Shown piece by piece: positions 9,551 through 18,216 of a DNA stretch of 64,000 bases; positions within the stretch are counted from its first letter, which is position 1, and each line of letters opens with the position of its first letter. The notes under the pieces are model-generated. The model had not been told where the DNA came from and did no database searches. It saw nothing but the letters and a program-made list of their open reading frames with translations. The translations under genes and the position numbers were made by a program. The stretch spans positions 930,001 to 994,000 of the forward strand of contig NZ_CP030051.1 of the NCBI RefSeq assembly GCF_004114975.1. Direction: 5' to 3'. The stretch comes from Bradyrhizobium guangdongense (lineage in GTDB: Bacteria; Pseudomonadota; Alphaproteobacteria; Rhizobiales; Xanthobacteraceae).

Positions 9551-9994
9551 TCAGAAGCCCAGGCCGCCGACAATGGCCTCGAAATTGCCGGCCAATTCCT
9601 CGCCGAGCGCCGTCAGCGCGGGCGAGCCGTATCGCGCGAAGGCCCGGGCGGGATCGAGCCAGCGCAGCTCGGTTCGTCCCTCAGGGAAGCCGATAACCGC
9701 GAACTTCAGAGGCGCCTCAAGCAGCGCTGCCGAATCGGCTGCCAGCAGGCGAGACATCAGGCGCGGGTGGAAGAAGAGGATTTGCCGTACCGGGCCGATA
9801 TCATAGCCGCCGCGATGCAGCAGCATCTGCGGATCGATCTCGTGCAGCACCCAGAGGTCGGCTGCAATGATCTTTTCCTTGAGGCGTGCCACGACCTCCT
9901 CGACCGGCAGCGTGCCGACGCGCACGTGCTGGAACGAAGCGGCCATGCCGCCCGGCTCGGAAAAGCCGACAGCCTGAAGTCGAGGCTCCGTCAT
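9551..9994 (-). CDS. DUF302-family protein
   Basis: This 147-residue cytoplasmic protein has the DUF302 pattern. VRVGTLPVEEVVARLKEKI begins the domain, FFHPRLMSRLLAADSAALLE is the most conserved stretch, and APLKFAVIGF with a late RYGSPAL completes it. DUF302 proteins are small alpha/beta proteins whose role is unsettled. Its start overlaps the stop of the AhpD-like gene by four bases (ATGA), so the two are almost certainly one transcript. A redox or thiol role could be guessed from this partner only. Confidence 0.85.
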   Translation of the reverse strand: MTEPRLQAVGFSEPGGMAASFQHVRVGTLPVEEVVARLKEKIIAADLWVLHEIDPQMLLHRGGYDIGPVRQILFFHPRLMSRLLAADSAALLEAPLKFAVIGFPEGRTELRWLDPARAFARYGSPALTALGEELAGNFEAIVGGLGF

Positions 9995-10356
9995 TGGACA
10001 GCCCCTTCGTTCTGCTTCGCTGTCCTGTTGGCCTCGAATGCGTCGAGCGTCCGGGCCGAATAAACCAGCGCAGCTCCGGCCCCGATCGCAATCGCGACGC
10101 CCAATGCTTCCGCCAGCTCCTCGCGGCTGGCGCCGTACTTCGCTGCGGCGTCGGCATGCACGGCGATACAGCCGTCGCAGCGCGCGGTTACGGCGGCTGC
10201 GAGTGCGATCAGCTCGCGAGTCTTGTTGTCGAGCTGACCGGTCTGTGCGCCGGCAGCGCTGAGGGCACGATAGCCCTTGACTGTGTCGGGGCTCAACTTG
10301 CCGATGTCACCGATACGCGCAAGCAGCTCGCCTTGATAGTGTTTCCAGTCCAACAT
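9991..10356 (-). CDS. AhpD-like carboxymuconolactone decarboxylase-family protein
   Basis: This 121-residue protein carries the CMD/AhpD fold motif ARCDGCIAVHADAA, with the redox CxxC (CDGC, about residues 60-63) and the following His. Many such proteins are alkylhydroperoxidases or thiol-disulfide enzymes. It lies upstream of, and overlaps, the DUF302 gene. A LysR regulator is encoded just upstream on the same strand and may control the pair. Exact substrate is unknown. Confidence 0.88.
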   Translation of the reverse strand: MLDWKHYQGELLARIGDIGKLSPDTVKGYRALSAAGAQTGQLDNKTRELIALAAAVTARCDGCIAVHADAAAKYGASREELAEALGVAIAIGAGAALVYSARTLDAFEANRTAKQNEGAVQ

Positions 10357-10461
10357 CTCGGATCTCCTCGATCATAGTGGCGTCGGAGAACAGATAGTCG
10401 GCGATCGTGGTGACGCCCATCGGCTGCGGCCGTATGGCCACCATACGTCGGCAGGAGGTCA

Positions 10462-11382
10462 TCAGCTGAGGTGAGGCATCCGTTCGGCCAGGAAGTCCAC
10501 GACGCTGCGTACCCGCGGGATTGCGCGCGTATCGCGGTGAAATCCAAGCCACACGTCACGGCTGGGAATTGGTGTAGCTGTCGCGATGGCGCGCAGGGCC
10601 GGATACGCCCGGGCGAGACATTGCGGCAGGCATGCAAGGCCGGCGCCGTTCGCTGCGGCCGCCGCCTGGCCGTCGCGGCTGTTGCTGCGGAAGGCAATGT
10701 GGGCATTCGGAAAATGCTGGCGCAGCCATTTTGTCTCGGCGACCGTTTCGGCGAGTGCCGCATTCATGGCGATGAGGGCCACGTCGGCACCGCCTTGCTT
10801 GAAATCCGGGAAGCCGCGCGCCTCGAGATAGCCAGGGGAGGCATAGAGTCCGAACGGAAGACTGCCGATCTTCCGTTGCACCAATCCTTCCTGCTGAAAG
10901 CGAACGAAGCGCACCGCGATGTCGACCTCGCGCCGGGTCAGGCTCAGCGCTTCGGCATCCGTGACGAACTCGACACTCATTCCGGGATGCATGGTGCAGA
11001 ATTCCGCGAGCAGCGGCGAGAGAACTCGCGCGCCGATCCACTCGGCCGATGTGAGGCGGACGGTGCCCGTGATTCCGGCGCTGCTGCCGGTCGCGATTCG
11101 CTGCGCGGCAAGCGCAGCCTCTTCCATCCTTGCTGCATGGTCGAGTATTTGCCGTCCGGTGTCGGTAAGCTCAAGGCCGGATGGCTTGCGTTGAAACAGC
11201 ACCGCGCCGAGTTTCTTTTCGAACAGCTCAAGCCGGCGACTCATGGTTGGCTGCGTCGTGCCGAGTTTTCGTGCGGTGCCGGATAGGCTCTTCTCGCGGG
11301 CAAGGTTCAGGAAATAGCGCAGATCGTCCCACTCGATGTCGGACAGGCCCGTGGCAGGTAACTCTGGCGGCTTGCGGGACAC
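10462..11382 (-). CDS. LysR-family transcriptional regulator
   Basis: This 306-residue regulator has an N-terminal winged helix-turn-helix (LRYFLNLAREKSLSGTARKLGTTQPTMSRRLELFEKKLG) and a periplasmic-binding-protein-like effector domain from about residue 95. The extra N-terminal stretch (KPPELPATGLSDIEWDD) is typical of LysR proteins of this subgroup. It lies 105 bases upstream of the AhpD/DUF302 pair on the same strand, so those genes are the likely targets. Confidence 0.9.
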   Translation of the reverse strand: MSRKPPELPATGLSDIEWDDLRYFLNLAREKSLSGTARKLGTTQPTMSRRLELFEKKLGAVLFQRKPSGLELTDTGRQILDHAARMEEAALAAQRIATGSSAGITGTVRLTSAEWIGARVLSPLLAEFCTMHPGMSVEFVTDAEALSLTRREVDIAVRFVRFQQEGLVQRKIGSLPFGLYASPGYLEARGFPDFKQGGADVALIAMNAALAETVAETKWLRQHFPNAHIAFRSNSRDGQAAAAANGAGLACLPQCLARAYPALRAIATATPIPSRDVWLGFHRDTRAIPRVRSVVDFLAERMPHLS

Positions 11383-11405
11383 CTTTGCTCCTCGCGTGGT
11401 TGCAC

Positions 11406-12095
11406 TCAGTCGGTGAGCGATCGCAGGAATCCTGCCAGATTGTCCGTGACGTGATCGACATGGGCCGCATCGCGGCCCTCCAGTTCCCAGTCCTCACGCA
11501 CCACGTCCTTGGTGCCGTCAGGCACCACCAGCACGGTGGTCATGCCGAGCTCGTGCGGAACGGTCAGGTTGCGGGCGAGGTCCTCGAACATCGCCGCGCG
11601 CGTCGGGTCGACCGCATGATCGGCGAGGAATTTCCGGTAGGTCTGCGCCGCCGGCTTGGGCTCGAATTCGGCGGCGATGATGTCGAACACGCCGTCGAAA
11701 TGGCTGGCGAGACCAAGCCGCGCCAGCACCGCATCGACATGGTCGACCGAGCCGTTGGTCAGGATCAGCTTGCGTCCGGGCAGCTTTGCGATGGCTTCGC
11801 CGAGGGCCGGGTTCGGCTCCAGCGGCGAATGGTCGATCTTGTGGACGTAAGCGAGATAATCGTCGGCGCGAACGCCATGCAGGGTCATCATGCCGCGCAT
11901 GGTGGTGCCGAAGCGCCGGTAATAATCCTTCTGGATGTTGCGCGCTTCTGCAGGGCCAACGTTCAGCCAATTGCACACGAACTCGCCGATTCTGGCGTCG
12001 ACCTGCTGCCACAGATTGACGTGATGCGGATACAGCGTGTTGTCGAGATCGAACACCCAGGTGTCGACGTGAGCGAACGTGCGGGGGGATTTCAT
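11406..12095 (-). CDS. HAD-family pyrimidine 5'-nucleotidase
   Basis: This 229-residue haloacid-dehalogenase phosphatase has the DxD motif in WVFDLDNTLYPHHVN (nucleophile Asp). The second motif is in LTNGSVDHVDAV, and a third Lys/Asp region is at EPKPAAQTY and MFEDLARNL. DNTLYP with the cap region YYRRFGTTMRGM is characteristic of the pyrimidine 5'-nucleotidase (Sdt1-like) branch. The start at 12095 fits the family. The next upstream gene, 14 bases away on the same strand, is the DUF1036 gene. Confidence 0.88.
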   Translation of the reverse strand: MKSPRTFAHVDTWVFDLDNTLYPHHVNLWQQVDARIGEFVCNWLNVGPAEARNIQKDYYRRFGTTMRGMMTLHGVRADDYLAYVHKIDHSPLEPNPALGEAIAKLPGRKLILTNGSVDHVDAVLARLGLASHFDGVFDIIAAEFEPKPAAQTYRKFLADHAVDPTRAAMFEDLARNLTVPHELGMTTVLVVPDGTKDVVREDWELEGRDAAHVDHVTDNLAGFLRSLTD

Positions 12096-12109
12096 CGGAA
12101 CGCTCTCAA

Positions 12110-13180
12110 TCAGGGCAACGCAAAGCGCAGCGTCTTGCCGCCGCTGCTCATATCCACGGGCCCAAAACCGGTCGCGGCAAATCCGCGCGCGCCGCAATCG
12201 GCCTGCTCGGTGGTCTCGAACTTGGTGTCGCGGGTGCAGAGCTGCTTGTCGCCGCCCCAGTTCAGCGGTCTGTCCTTCAGCTTGATGGCGCGGTTGTCGG
12301 CATCGACGGCTTCCGCGAAGCTGAAGATCTGCTTGGGCTGGCCGGCAATGTCAGGGTGCAGGCATGTCTTGGGATCGATGCGGTACCAGCCCCGGCTGGT
12401 CACGGACTTGCCGTCGTCGGTCGCGATGGCCGCCATCACCTTGTGAGGCGTGTCGTTGCACCAGGTGAGACCGCTGGTGGACGGCGTCTGCGCCGCATCG
12501 ACCATGGTCTTGAAGAAGTTCGGCGAGCCGACCACGTCCGAGGACAGCCCGCGGCTCTTCAGGAATGCGGCGAGTGCTCCTTGCGTCTTCGGTCCGTCGA
12601 CGCCGTCGATCGCGCCGACGTCATAGCCGGCGATCACCAGCAGCCGCTGGATACCGGCAAGCCGCGCCTGCTCGTCGTCATATTCGGAGTCCTCGGCGAG
12701 ATAGGCGACGAGATTGCCGTCGTCGGCCTGCGTCGGCGTCACTTGTGTGAACGGTGCCTGCGTCTGACCGCTACGGCACTGCCGCGCGGCCGCGATGACG
12801 AAATTGTCCTGGGCCACGCACAGCATGTCGCGGCCGTTCTGCGGAATCGGTGAGGCGCCATAGACGCCGAGCGCGCGGGCATTGAGCAGGATGCGGTCGG
12901 CGGTGAGCGTGCCCTGCACCACCACGCGACAGGTCGCAGGATCGATCCTGAACCAGCCCCGCGTCGCCGTCGCCGCCTTGTCGTCGATGCCGATCGCGGC
13001 CTCGACGACATAGGACATGCGGTTGCAGATCTTCAGATCGGCCAAGGCCGGCGCGGAGGAAAAGACGAACGAGACGGCGGCGGCCGGCAGCGTCATCAGC
13101 AGACGCGTGAGGGGCGAGCGGCTGGGGTACCGCGCCTTCGGCCCGGCGATCCCCGTCGCTCCTGTCGTCTTGTCGGTCAC
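12110..13180 (-). CDS. Exported protein with two DUF1036 domains around a peptidoglycan-binding-like segment
   Basis: This 356-residue protein has a cytoplasmic-type N-terminal tail, a membrane/signal segment at residues about 27-47 (ending SSAPALA) and two related domains. The first (about 49-120) has [16 protein letters not shown], then [11 protein letters not shown]. The second (about 240-320) has [16 protein letters not shown], then [11 protein letters not shown]. Both match DUF1036. Between them, [20 protein letters not shown] followed by GALAAFL resembles a PG_binding_1 motif. Its start overlaps the argB stop by four bases (ATGA). Function is unknown; a cell-wall location is inferred. 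Confidence 0.85.
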   Translation of the reverse strand: MTDKTTGATGIAGPKARYPSRSPLTRLLMTLPAAAVSFVFSSAPALADLKICNRMSYVVEAAIGIDDKAATATRGWFRIDPATCRVVVQGTLTADRILLNARALGVYGASPIPQNGRDMLCVAQDNFVIAAARQCRSGQTQAPFTQVTPTQADDGNLVAYLAEDSEYDDEQARLAGIQRLLVIAGYDVGAIDGVDGPKTQGALAAFLKSRGLSSDVVGSPNFFKTMVDAAQTPSTSGLTWCNDTPHKVMAAIATDDGKSVTSRGWYRIDPKTCLHPDIAGQPKQIFSFAEAVDADNRAIKLKDRPLNWGGDKQLCTRDTKFETTEQADCGARGFAATGFGPVDMSSGGKTLRFALP

Positions 13181-14064
13181 TTGTGGATCAGCGTTCCCGT
13201 GCCCTGGTTGGTGAAGAGCTCGAGCAGCACTGCGTGTTGCATCTTGCCGTCGATGATGACGACGCCCTCGACGCCCTGCTCAAGCGCGTAGATGCAGGTC
13301 TCGACCTTCGGGATCATGCCCCCGGAAATGGTGCCGTCGGCAATCAGCTTGCGTGCGTCCTTGACCGACATTTCGGGGATCAGCTTCTTCGACTTGTCGA
13401 GCACACCGGGCACGTCGGTGAGCAGCAGCAGGCGCTTGGCCTTCAGCGCGCCCGCGATCGCGCCGGCAAAGGTGTCGCCGTTGACGTTCAGCGTCTGGCC
13501 GTCATGCGACGTGGCAAGCGGCGCCAGCACCGGGATCAGCTCGTAGCCGATCAGCTGGTTGAGCAGGGTGAGGTCGACCTTTTCGGGGTCGCCGACGAAG
13601 CCGAGATCGACCACCTTCTCGATGTGCGAATCCGGATCGACCATGGTGCGGGTCGTCTTCGACGCCTTCACCATGTTGCCGTCCTTGCCGCAGAGGCCGA
13701 CGGCCTTGCCGCCGGCATCGTTGATGTAGCCGACGATCTGCTTGTTGACCGAGCCGGCCAGCACCATCTCGACGACCTCGATGGTCGCGGCATCGGTGAT
13801 GCGCAAGCCCGCTGCGAACTCCGATTGAATGCCGAGGCGCTTGAGCATGGTCGCGATCTGCGGCCCGCCGCCATGCACCACGACCGGATTGATCGCAGTC
13901 TGCTCGAGCAGCACGATGTCGCGGGCAAAATTCTTCGCGGTCTCCTCGTCGCCCATGGCATGGCCGCCATATTTGATGACGATGGTTTCTTCGTCGTACT
14001 GCTGCATGTGCGGCAGCGCTTCGGACAGGATGCGGGCCTGGTCGAGCGGGGAGATGTCGGTCAT
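13177..14064 (-). CDS. argB: Acetylglutamate kinase
   Basis: This 295-residue amino-acid kinase phosphorylates N-acetylglutamate in arginine synthesis. It carries KYGGHAMG near the N-terminus, [18 protein letters not shown] for substrate binding, and [21 protein letters not shown] and [13 protein letters not shown] for nucleotide binding. Length and motifs are standard. Its stop overlaps the ATG of the DUF1036 gene, while its upstream gap holds a palindromic repeat. Confidence 0.96.
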   Translation of the reverse strand: MTDISPLDQARILSEALPHMQQYDEETIVIKYGGHAMGDEETAKNFARDIVLLEQTAINPVVVHGGGPQIATMLKRLGIQSEFAAGLRITDAATIEVVEMVLAGSVNKQIVGYINDAGGKAVGLCGKDGNMVKASKTTRTMVDPDSHIEKVVDLGFVGDPEKVDLTLLNQLIGYELIPVLAPLATSHDGQTLNVNGDTFAGAIAGALKAKRLLLLTDVPGVLDKSKKLIPEMSVKDARKLIADGTISGGMIPKVETCIYALEQGVEGVVIIDGKMQHAVLLELFTNQGTGTLIHK

Positions 14065-14150
14065 GTCACGGTCTCGCTGGCGGGACTAACGCGGGTTCGC
14101 CTTCTATCCGATTGGCGGGCGAGGCGCAAAGCGTGGCTGGCATGCTGCTC

Positions 14151-14268
14151 TCATGTCCCGGACGCGGTGCGGCGCGTAGTGCCGCGCCGCTGAGCCGGGA
14201 CCCAGAAGCGGCATGGGCCCCGGCTCAGCGGCGCACCGCTGAAGCGCTGCGCCGCGTCCGGGACATGA
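14151..14268. repeat. Long palindromic repeat (catgtcccggacgcg family)
   Basis: The arms TCATGTCCCGGACGCG (from 14151) and CGCGTCCGGGACATGA (to 14268) are perfect inverted copies. Inner parts (gccgctgagccgggac / gccccggctcagcggc) pair as well. It lies between argB and the DUF423 gene. From memory the same type occurs throughout Bradyrhizobium intergenic DNA. Confidence 0.8.
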
Positions 14269-14271
14269 GAC

Positions 14272-14634
14272 CTACTTCGCCGCCACCACCGCCGCCAGCG
14301 TCACCGCCAGCCAGCTCGCAATCATCGCCGTCCCCCCTGTCGGCGCCGCGAACGGAAACAGCGAATGCCCGGCATATTGCCGCAAGGTGAGATCGCCCGC
14401 GAACAGCGCCGCGCCGATCACGAAGCCGAACGCGGCGATCAGGCCAATTCCGCCGTGCAGAAGGCCGCGCGCGAGCAAGGCCGCCACCGCCAATATGGCA
14501 GTTGCATGAAACAGCAGCATGGCGCTTGCGGAGGCAAGCCGGCTGGCGTCGGTGCCGTGAGCGGAGGCGGCGGCCAGCGCGACGCCGGCGGCGCCCATCA
14601 GGCCGGCGAGCGCAATCAGCAGGCGCGCCATCAC
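14272..14634 (-). CDS. DUF423-family small membrane protein
   Basis: This 120-residue protein has four hydrophobic segments. The family pattern is GLMGAAGVALAAASAHG near the start, then FHATAILAVA, GAALFAGDLTLRQ and FPFAAPTGGTAMIASWLAV. DUF423 (YgdD-like) proteins are inner-membrane proteins of unknown function. Its start overlaps the engB stop by four bases (ATGA), so it follows engB in the rpmH-rnpA-yidC-engB unit. Confidence 0.88.
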   Translation of the reverse strand: MMARLLIALAGLMGAAGVALAAASAHGTDASRLASASAMLLFHATAILAVAALLARGLLHGGIGLIAAFGFVIGAALFAGDLTLRQYAGHSLFPFAAPTGGTAMIASWLAVTLAAVVAAK

Positions 14635-15284
14635 GAGCTTCGCTCTTCCAGCAGCTTGGCCATGGCGGCGCGCAGCTCGGCCATCCCGCTCGACGAGCGC
14701 GACGAGGTCGCGATGACGTTCGGGAACGCAGCCGGATGCGTGGCGAGCGCGGCTTCGGTCTCGGCGATGCGTGATTGCAACTCGGAGGCCTTCACCTGGT
14801 CGGCCTTGGTCAGCACGATCTGATAGCTGACGGCGGAGCGGTCGAGCGTCTTCAGCACCTCGAGGTCGACATCCTTGAGGCCATGGCGCGCATCGATCAA
14901 CACGTAGACGCGCGCGAGCGAGGCGCGGCCCAGCAGGAATGTATGGATCAGCTCGGTCCAGGACGCGACCTGGCTCTTGGGCGCCTTGGCATAGCCATAG
15001 CCGGGCATGTCGACGAGGCGAAGGTCGGTCTTGCCGGGGACCTCGAAGAAGATCAGCTCCTGGGTGCGCCCCGGGGTATGCGAGGTGCGCGCCAGCGCAT
15101 TACGCCCGGTCAGCGCGTTGATCAGGCTCGACTTCCCGACATTGGAGCGGCCGGCAAACGCAATCTCCGGCCCCGCCATCGGCGGCAGCGTCTCGATCGA
15201 GGGCGAAGCCCAGATGAACTGCCAGTCGCGCGCGAACAGCTTTCGCCCGGCCTCGATCAGCTTCGCATCTTTGTCGTCGGTCAT
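14631..15284 (-). CDS. engB: Ribosome-biogenesis GTPase EngB (YsxC/YihA)
   Basis: This 217-residue TRAFAC GTPase is needed for 50S subunit assembly and, in several species, division. G1 is GRSNVGKSSL (Gly45-Ser52), G3 is DMPGYGYAKA, G4 is LTKAD and G5 is in the C-terminal ATSSRSSSG. The long GPEIAFAGRSNVGK segment is diagnostic. It is encoded downstream of yidC, separated by a palindromic repeat, as is common in Rhizobiales. Confidence 0.95.
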   Translation of the reverse strand: MTDDKDAKLIEAGRKLFARDWQFIWASPSIETLPPMAGPEIAFAGRSNVGKSSLINALTGRNALARTSHTPGRTQELIFFEVPGKTDLRLVDMPGYGYAKAPKSQVASWTELIHTFLLGRASLARVYVLIDARHGLKDVDLEVLKTLDRSAVSYQIVLTKADQVKASELQSRIAETEAALATHPAAFPNVIATSSRSSSGMAELRAAMAKLLEERSS

Positions 15285-15307
15285 GCGAAGGCTCGCTGTT
15301 TCCTTGC

Positions 15308-15424
15308 GTCATTGCGAGCAAAGCGAAGCAATCCAGGAATGTATCCGCAGAGGGGACTCTGGATTGCTTCGGAGCTTCAGTGCAAAATTGCTTTGCAATT
15401 TTGTCACGAGCTCCTCGCAATGAC
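15308..15424. repeat. Palindromic intergenic repeat, copy 2 (cattgcgagg family), with inserted hairpin
   Basis: The arms GTCATTGCG (15308) and CGCAATGAC (15416-15424), with inner GAAGCAATCCAG and CTGGATTGCTTC, match the element at 970-1057. This copy carries an extra A/T-rich hairpin, CAAAATTGC ttt GCAATTTTG (15383-15403), which copy 1 lacks. It sits between yidC and engB inside one transcription unit. Confidence 0.8.
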
Positions 15425-15426
15425 GG

Positions 15427-17283
15427 CTACGTCGCTTTCCTCGCGAACGTCGCTTTGAGATTATCGAACAGCTCCACCTTCACACCGTTGCGGCGCATGA
15501 TGAAGCTCTGCTGGAGCACCGAGAGCGTGTTGTTCCAGGCCCAGTAGATCACGAGGCCCGCGGGGAAGCCCGCCAGCATGAAGGTGAAGATCAGAGGCAT
15601 CCAGTTGAAGATGATCTGCTGCGTCGGATCCGGCGGCGTCGGGTTCAGCTTCATCTGGAACCACATCGTGATGCCCATGATGATCGGCCAGATACCGAGC
15701 GCGAGATAATGGCCGAACACCGGCAGCGTGGTCGGATCGAACGGGATCAGCCCGAACAGCGTGAACAGATTGGTCGGATCAGGCGCGGAGAGGTCCTTGA
15801 TCCAGCCGAAGAATGGCGCGTGCCGCATCTCGATGGTGACGAACAGCACCTTGTAGAGCGAGAAGAACACCGGGATCTGGATCACCACGGGAAGACAGCC
15901 GGCGACCGGATTGATCTTCTCCTTGCGGTAGATCTCCATCATCTCCTGCTGTTGCTTCACCTTGTCGTCGGGATAACGCTCTTTCAGCGCCTGAAGCTGC
16001 GGCTGGATCGACTTCATCTTCGCCATCGAGGCGTAGGACTTGTTCGCCAGCGGGAAGAACAACAGCTTCACGATGACGGTGACGAGCAGGATCGAGATGC
16101 CGAAATTGCCAAAGAAACGGTAGAAGAAGTCGAGGCCGAGGAACATCGGCTTGGTGATGAAGTAGAACCAGCCCCAGTCGATCAACAGGTCGAAATGGTT
16201 GAGGCCGAGCTCCTTGTTGTAGCCGCCGAGGCCTGCGAACGGGAACACGCCGACGACGCCGGCTTCCTTGGCGCCGGCGAACAGCCGCGCATTTGCGGTC
16301 GCGGTGCCGCCGATCGCGACGGTGACGGGATCGAGCAGATAATCGGTCTGATAGCCCCGGATGTTGTTGGCGAGGGTCGACGAAAAGCTCGCCTGGAGCT
16401 GGGCATTGGTGTCGGGCAGCAGCGCCGAGGCCCAGTACTTGTCGGTGATGCCGAGCCAGCCATTGGTGGCCTTGAAGTCGACCTTCTTGGCTTCGTCGAT
16501 CTTCTTGTAGGCGTATTCCTGCAAGCCGTGGTCGCCGAGATAGCCGATCAGGCCTTCATGCAGGATGTAATAGCCCGAGACGTGCGGCGTGCCGTGGCGC
16601 GAGATCAGCGCGAACGGATAGAGCGTGACCGGTGCGTTGCCGACATTGCTCACCTCGTCCTTGATGCTGAAGAGGTAATGGTCGTCGACCGAGATGGTGC
16701 GGCGGAAGGTGAGGCCTTCGCCATTGTCCCATTTCAGCTTCACCGGCGTGGTCGGCGTCAGGCTGCCGCTGCCGTCCTGCTGCCAGAGGGTTTGGGCATC
16801 AGGCAGCTTGGCCGTCACGCCCGTTGCCGGCACCCAGCCGAACTCGGCGTAATAGGGCTCAGCCGTACCAGACGGAGAATAAAGAATGATCGGCGGCGAC
16901 TTCGGATCGACGGTTTCGCGGAATTGCACCAGCGCGATGTCGTCGATGCGCCCGCCCTTCAGCGAGATGCTGCCGGCAATGCGCGGTGTGTCGATCTTGA
17001 CGCGCGGGGTCGCTGCGATCGCGGTCTCGCGGCTCACGGTCGGCTGGGCTGGCTGGTTTGCGCCCGGAGCCGCTGATGGCTGGGTCGCGCCGCCCGCTTG
17101 CTGCGATGTGGTGCCAGGCGTCGCGGAGGCCGTCGGCTGCGGATTGGCCTTTTGGAGCTCCGCCTGCGCCTGCTGCTGGGCGCGCTGCTTCTCCATCGCC
17201 GGCACGTTGTAGAAGTACTGCCAGGCGATCAGCACCAGGCCGGACAGAATGACGGCGAGGATGGTATTGCGATTGTCGGTCAT
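15427..17283 (-). CDS. yidC: Membrane protein insertase YidC
   Basis: This 618-residue insertase folds and inserts proteins in the inner membrane, alone or with SecYEG. The N-terminal membrane anchor is residues 7-25. A Pro/Gln/Ala-rich linker follows, then the large periplasmic beta domain (about 90-370). The conserved five-segment core includes GISILLVTVIVKLLFFPL and the cytoplasmic loop MAKMKSIQPQLQALKERY. It lies 16 bases after rnpA in the classical rpmH-rnpA-yidC order. Confidence 0.97.
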   Translation of the reverse strand: MTDNRNTILAVILSGLVLIAWQYFYNVPAMEKQRAQQQAQAELQKANPQPTASATPGTTSQQAGGATQPSAAPGANQPAQPTVSRETAIAATPRVKIDTPRIAGSISLKGGRIDDIALVQFRETVDPKSPPIILYSPSGTAEPYYAEFGWVPATGVTAKLPDAQTLWQQDGSGSLTPTTPVKLKWDNGEGLTFRRTISVDDHYLFSIKDEVSNVGNAPVTLYPFALISRHGTPHVSGYYILHEGLIGYLGDHGLQEYAYKKIDEAKKVDFKATNGWLGITDKYWASALLPDTNAQLQASFSSTLANNIRGYQTDYLLDPVTVAIGGTATANARLFAGAKEAGVVGVFPFAGLGGYNKELGLNHFDLLIDWGWFYFITKPMFLGLDFFYRFFGNFGISILLVTVIVKLLFFPLANKSYASMAKMKSIQPQLQALKERYPDDKVKQQQEMMEIYRKEKINPVAGCLPVVIQIPVFFSLYKVLFVTIEMRHAPFFGWIKDLSAPDPTNLFTLFGLIPFDPTTLPVFGHYLALGIWPIIMGITMWFQMKLNPTPPDPTQQIIFNWMPLIFTFMLAGFPAGLVIYWAWNNTLSVLQQSFIMRRNGVKVELFDNLKATFARKAT

Positions 17284-17299
17284 CTCGATGGTCTCGTCA

Positions 17300-17680
17300 T
17301 CAATCCGGTTTGCGGCTGGTCGCCGGGGTACGGCTCTGGCCGCGTCCCTTGTGCGTATGCCGCGCGGGCTTCGTGAACGCTATGCGCAGATCGTCGATCA
17401 TGGTGGCGAAGTCGCGCGACAGCGCGTCCCTGCGACCAACCAGCACGTAATCATGATGGGGTTGCATCGACACCGGATCGAGCCGCTTCACCAATTCGCG
17501 AAGTCGGCGCCGGATGCGATTGCGCTCGGGGGCGTTGCCGTTCTTTTTGGTAACGGTGAAGCCGATCCTGACAGGACCAACATCGTCGCGACGACGGCTT
17601 TGCAGGACGAACGCAGGACTATTCGCCCGCGCGCCATTGGCAACGGCGAGGAAATCCGCTCGCTGCCTCAGCCGTTCCAT
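17300..17680 (-). CDS. rnpA: Ribonuclease P protein component
   Basis: This 126-residue basic protein is the subunit of RNase P that helps cut 5' leaders from pre-tRNA. The RNR motif is ERNRIRRRLREL (about residues 52-63). The start MERLRQRADFLAVANG is standard. The C-terminal tail (HTHKGRGQSRTP) is extended and basic. It lies 28 bases after rpmH and 16 before yidC. Confidence 0.93.
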   Translation of the reverse strand: MERLRQRADFLAVANGARANSPAFVLQSRRRDDVGPVRIGFTVTKKNGNAPERNRIRRRLRELVKRLDPVSMQPHHDYVLVGRRDALSRDFATMIDDLRIAFTKPARHTHKGRGQSRTPATSRKPD

Positions 17681-17708
17681 GATGAAATCCCGGAAAAGGG
17701 GGTCCGGC

Positions 17709-17843
17709 TCAGGCGCTCAGACGCTTGCGGCCGCGGGCGCGGCGGGCGGCGAGGACCTTGCGACCGCCGGCAGTGGCGAGACGGGCACGGAAACCGTGAC
17801 GGCGCTTGCGCACCAGTTTGCTGGGTTGATAAGTCCGCTTCAC
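17709..17843 (-). CDS. rpmH: 50S ribosomal protein L34 (GTG start)
   Basis: This 44-residue, very basic protein reads [20 protein letters not shown] and onward, the L34 consensus. There is no ATG before KRTYQ. The start is the GTG at 17841-17843, preceded by GGAGAAAAACCC. The frame is open far upstream, but those residues do not belong to L34. The gene heads the rpmH-rnpA-yidC unit and has a strong promoter at 17984-18012. Confidence 0.95.
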   Translation of the reverse strand: MKRTYQPSKLVRKRRHGFRARLATAGGRKVLAARRARGRKRLSA

Positions 17844-17983
17844 GGGTTTTTCTCCGCTGACCGGGCAATTTGCCTGTAGAATTGAAGGTAAAGTCCGGAA
17901 GATGCGACCCAAAACGGGCCGTTTCCGGCCCCAGAAGAGCCGCTCCCGGTATCGCACCGGGTCATCGCGGACAATTTGCGCGG

Positions 17984-18012
17984 CTTATAAGGGAGCGTCT
18001 TGTTTTCGTCAA
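17984..18012 (-). promoter_or_regulatory. Strong sigma-70-like promoter for rpmH
   Basis: On the minus strand, TTGACG (18012-18007) and TATAAG (17989-17984) are 17 bases apart, close to the housekeeping consensus. The predicted start of transcription near 17977 leaves a leader of about 135 bases before rpmH. The rest of the 370-base gap to the sensor kinase holds no gene that I can see. Confidence 0.7.
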
Positions 18013-18216
18013 CGCCGCAGGTCCGCGCAGTTCCGGTGAATATCGCTGTTTCCTTGCCTGTTTCCTGGGGGTTTTTACCCCTGAGGTGGCGGATAGCGAT
18101 ATCAGCACCTACATCCCACCTCGGCAGATTAGCGATCCGTAATTTGACCACCCCTAGGGTCGGGTCGCATCCTCCGTCAGCCGAACTCTATCAGAAGGCC
18201 AGCAGGGGCGAATTTC

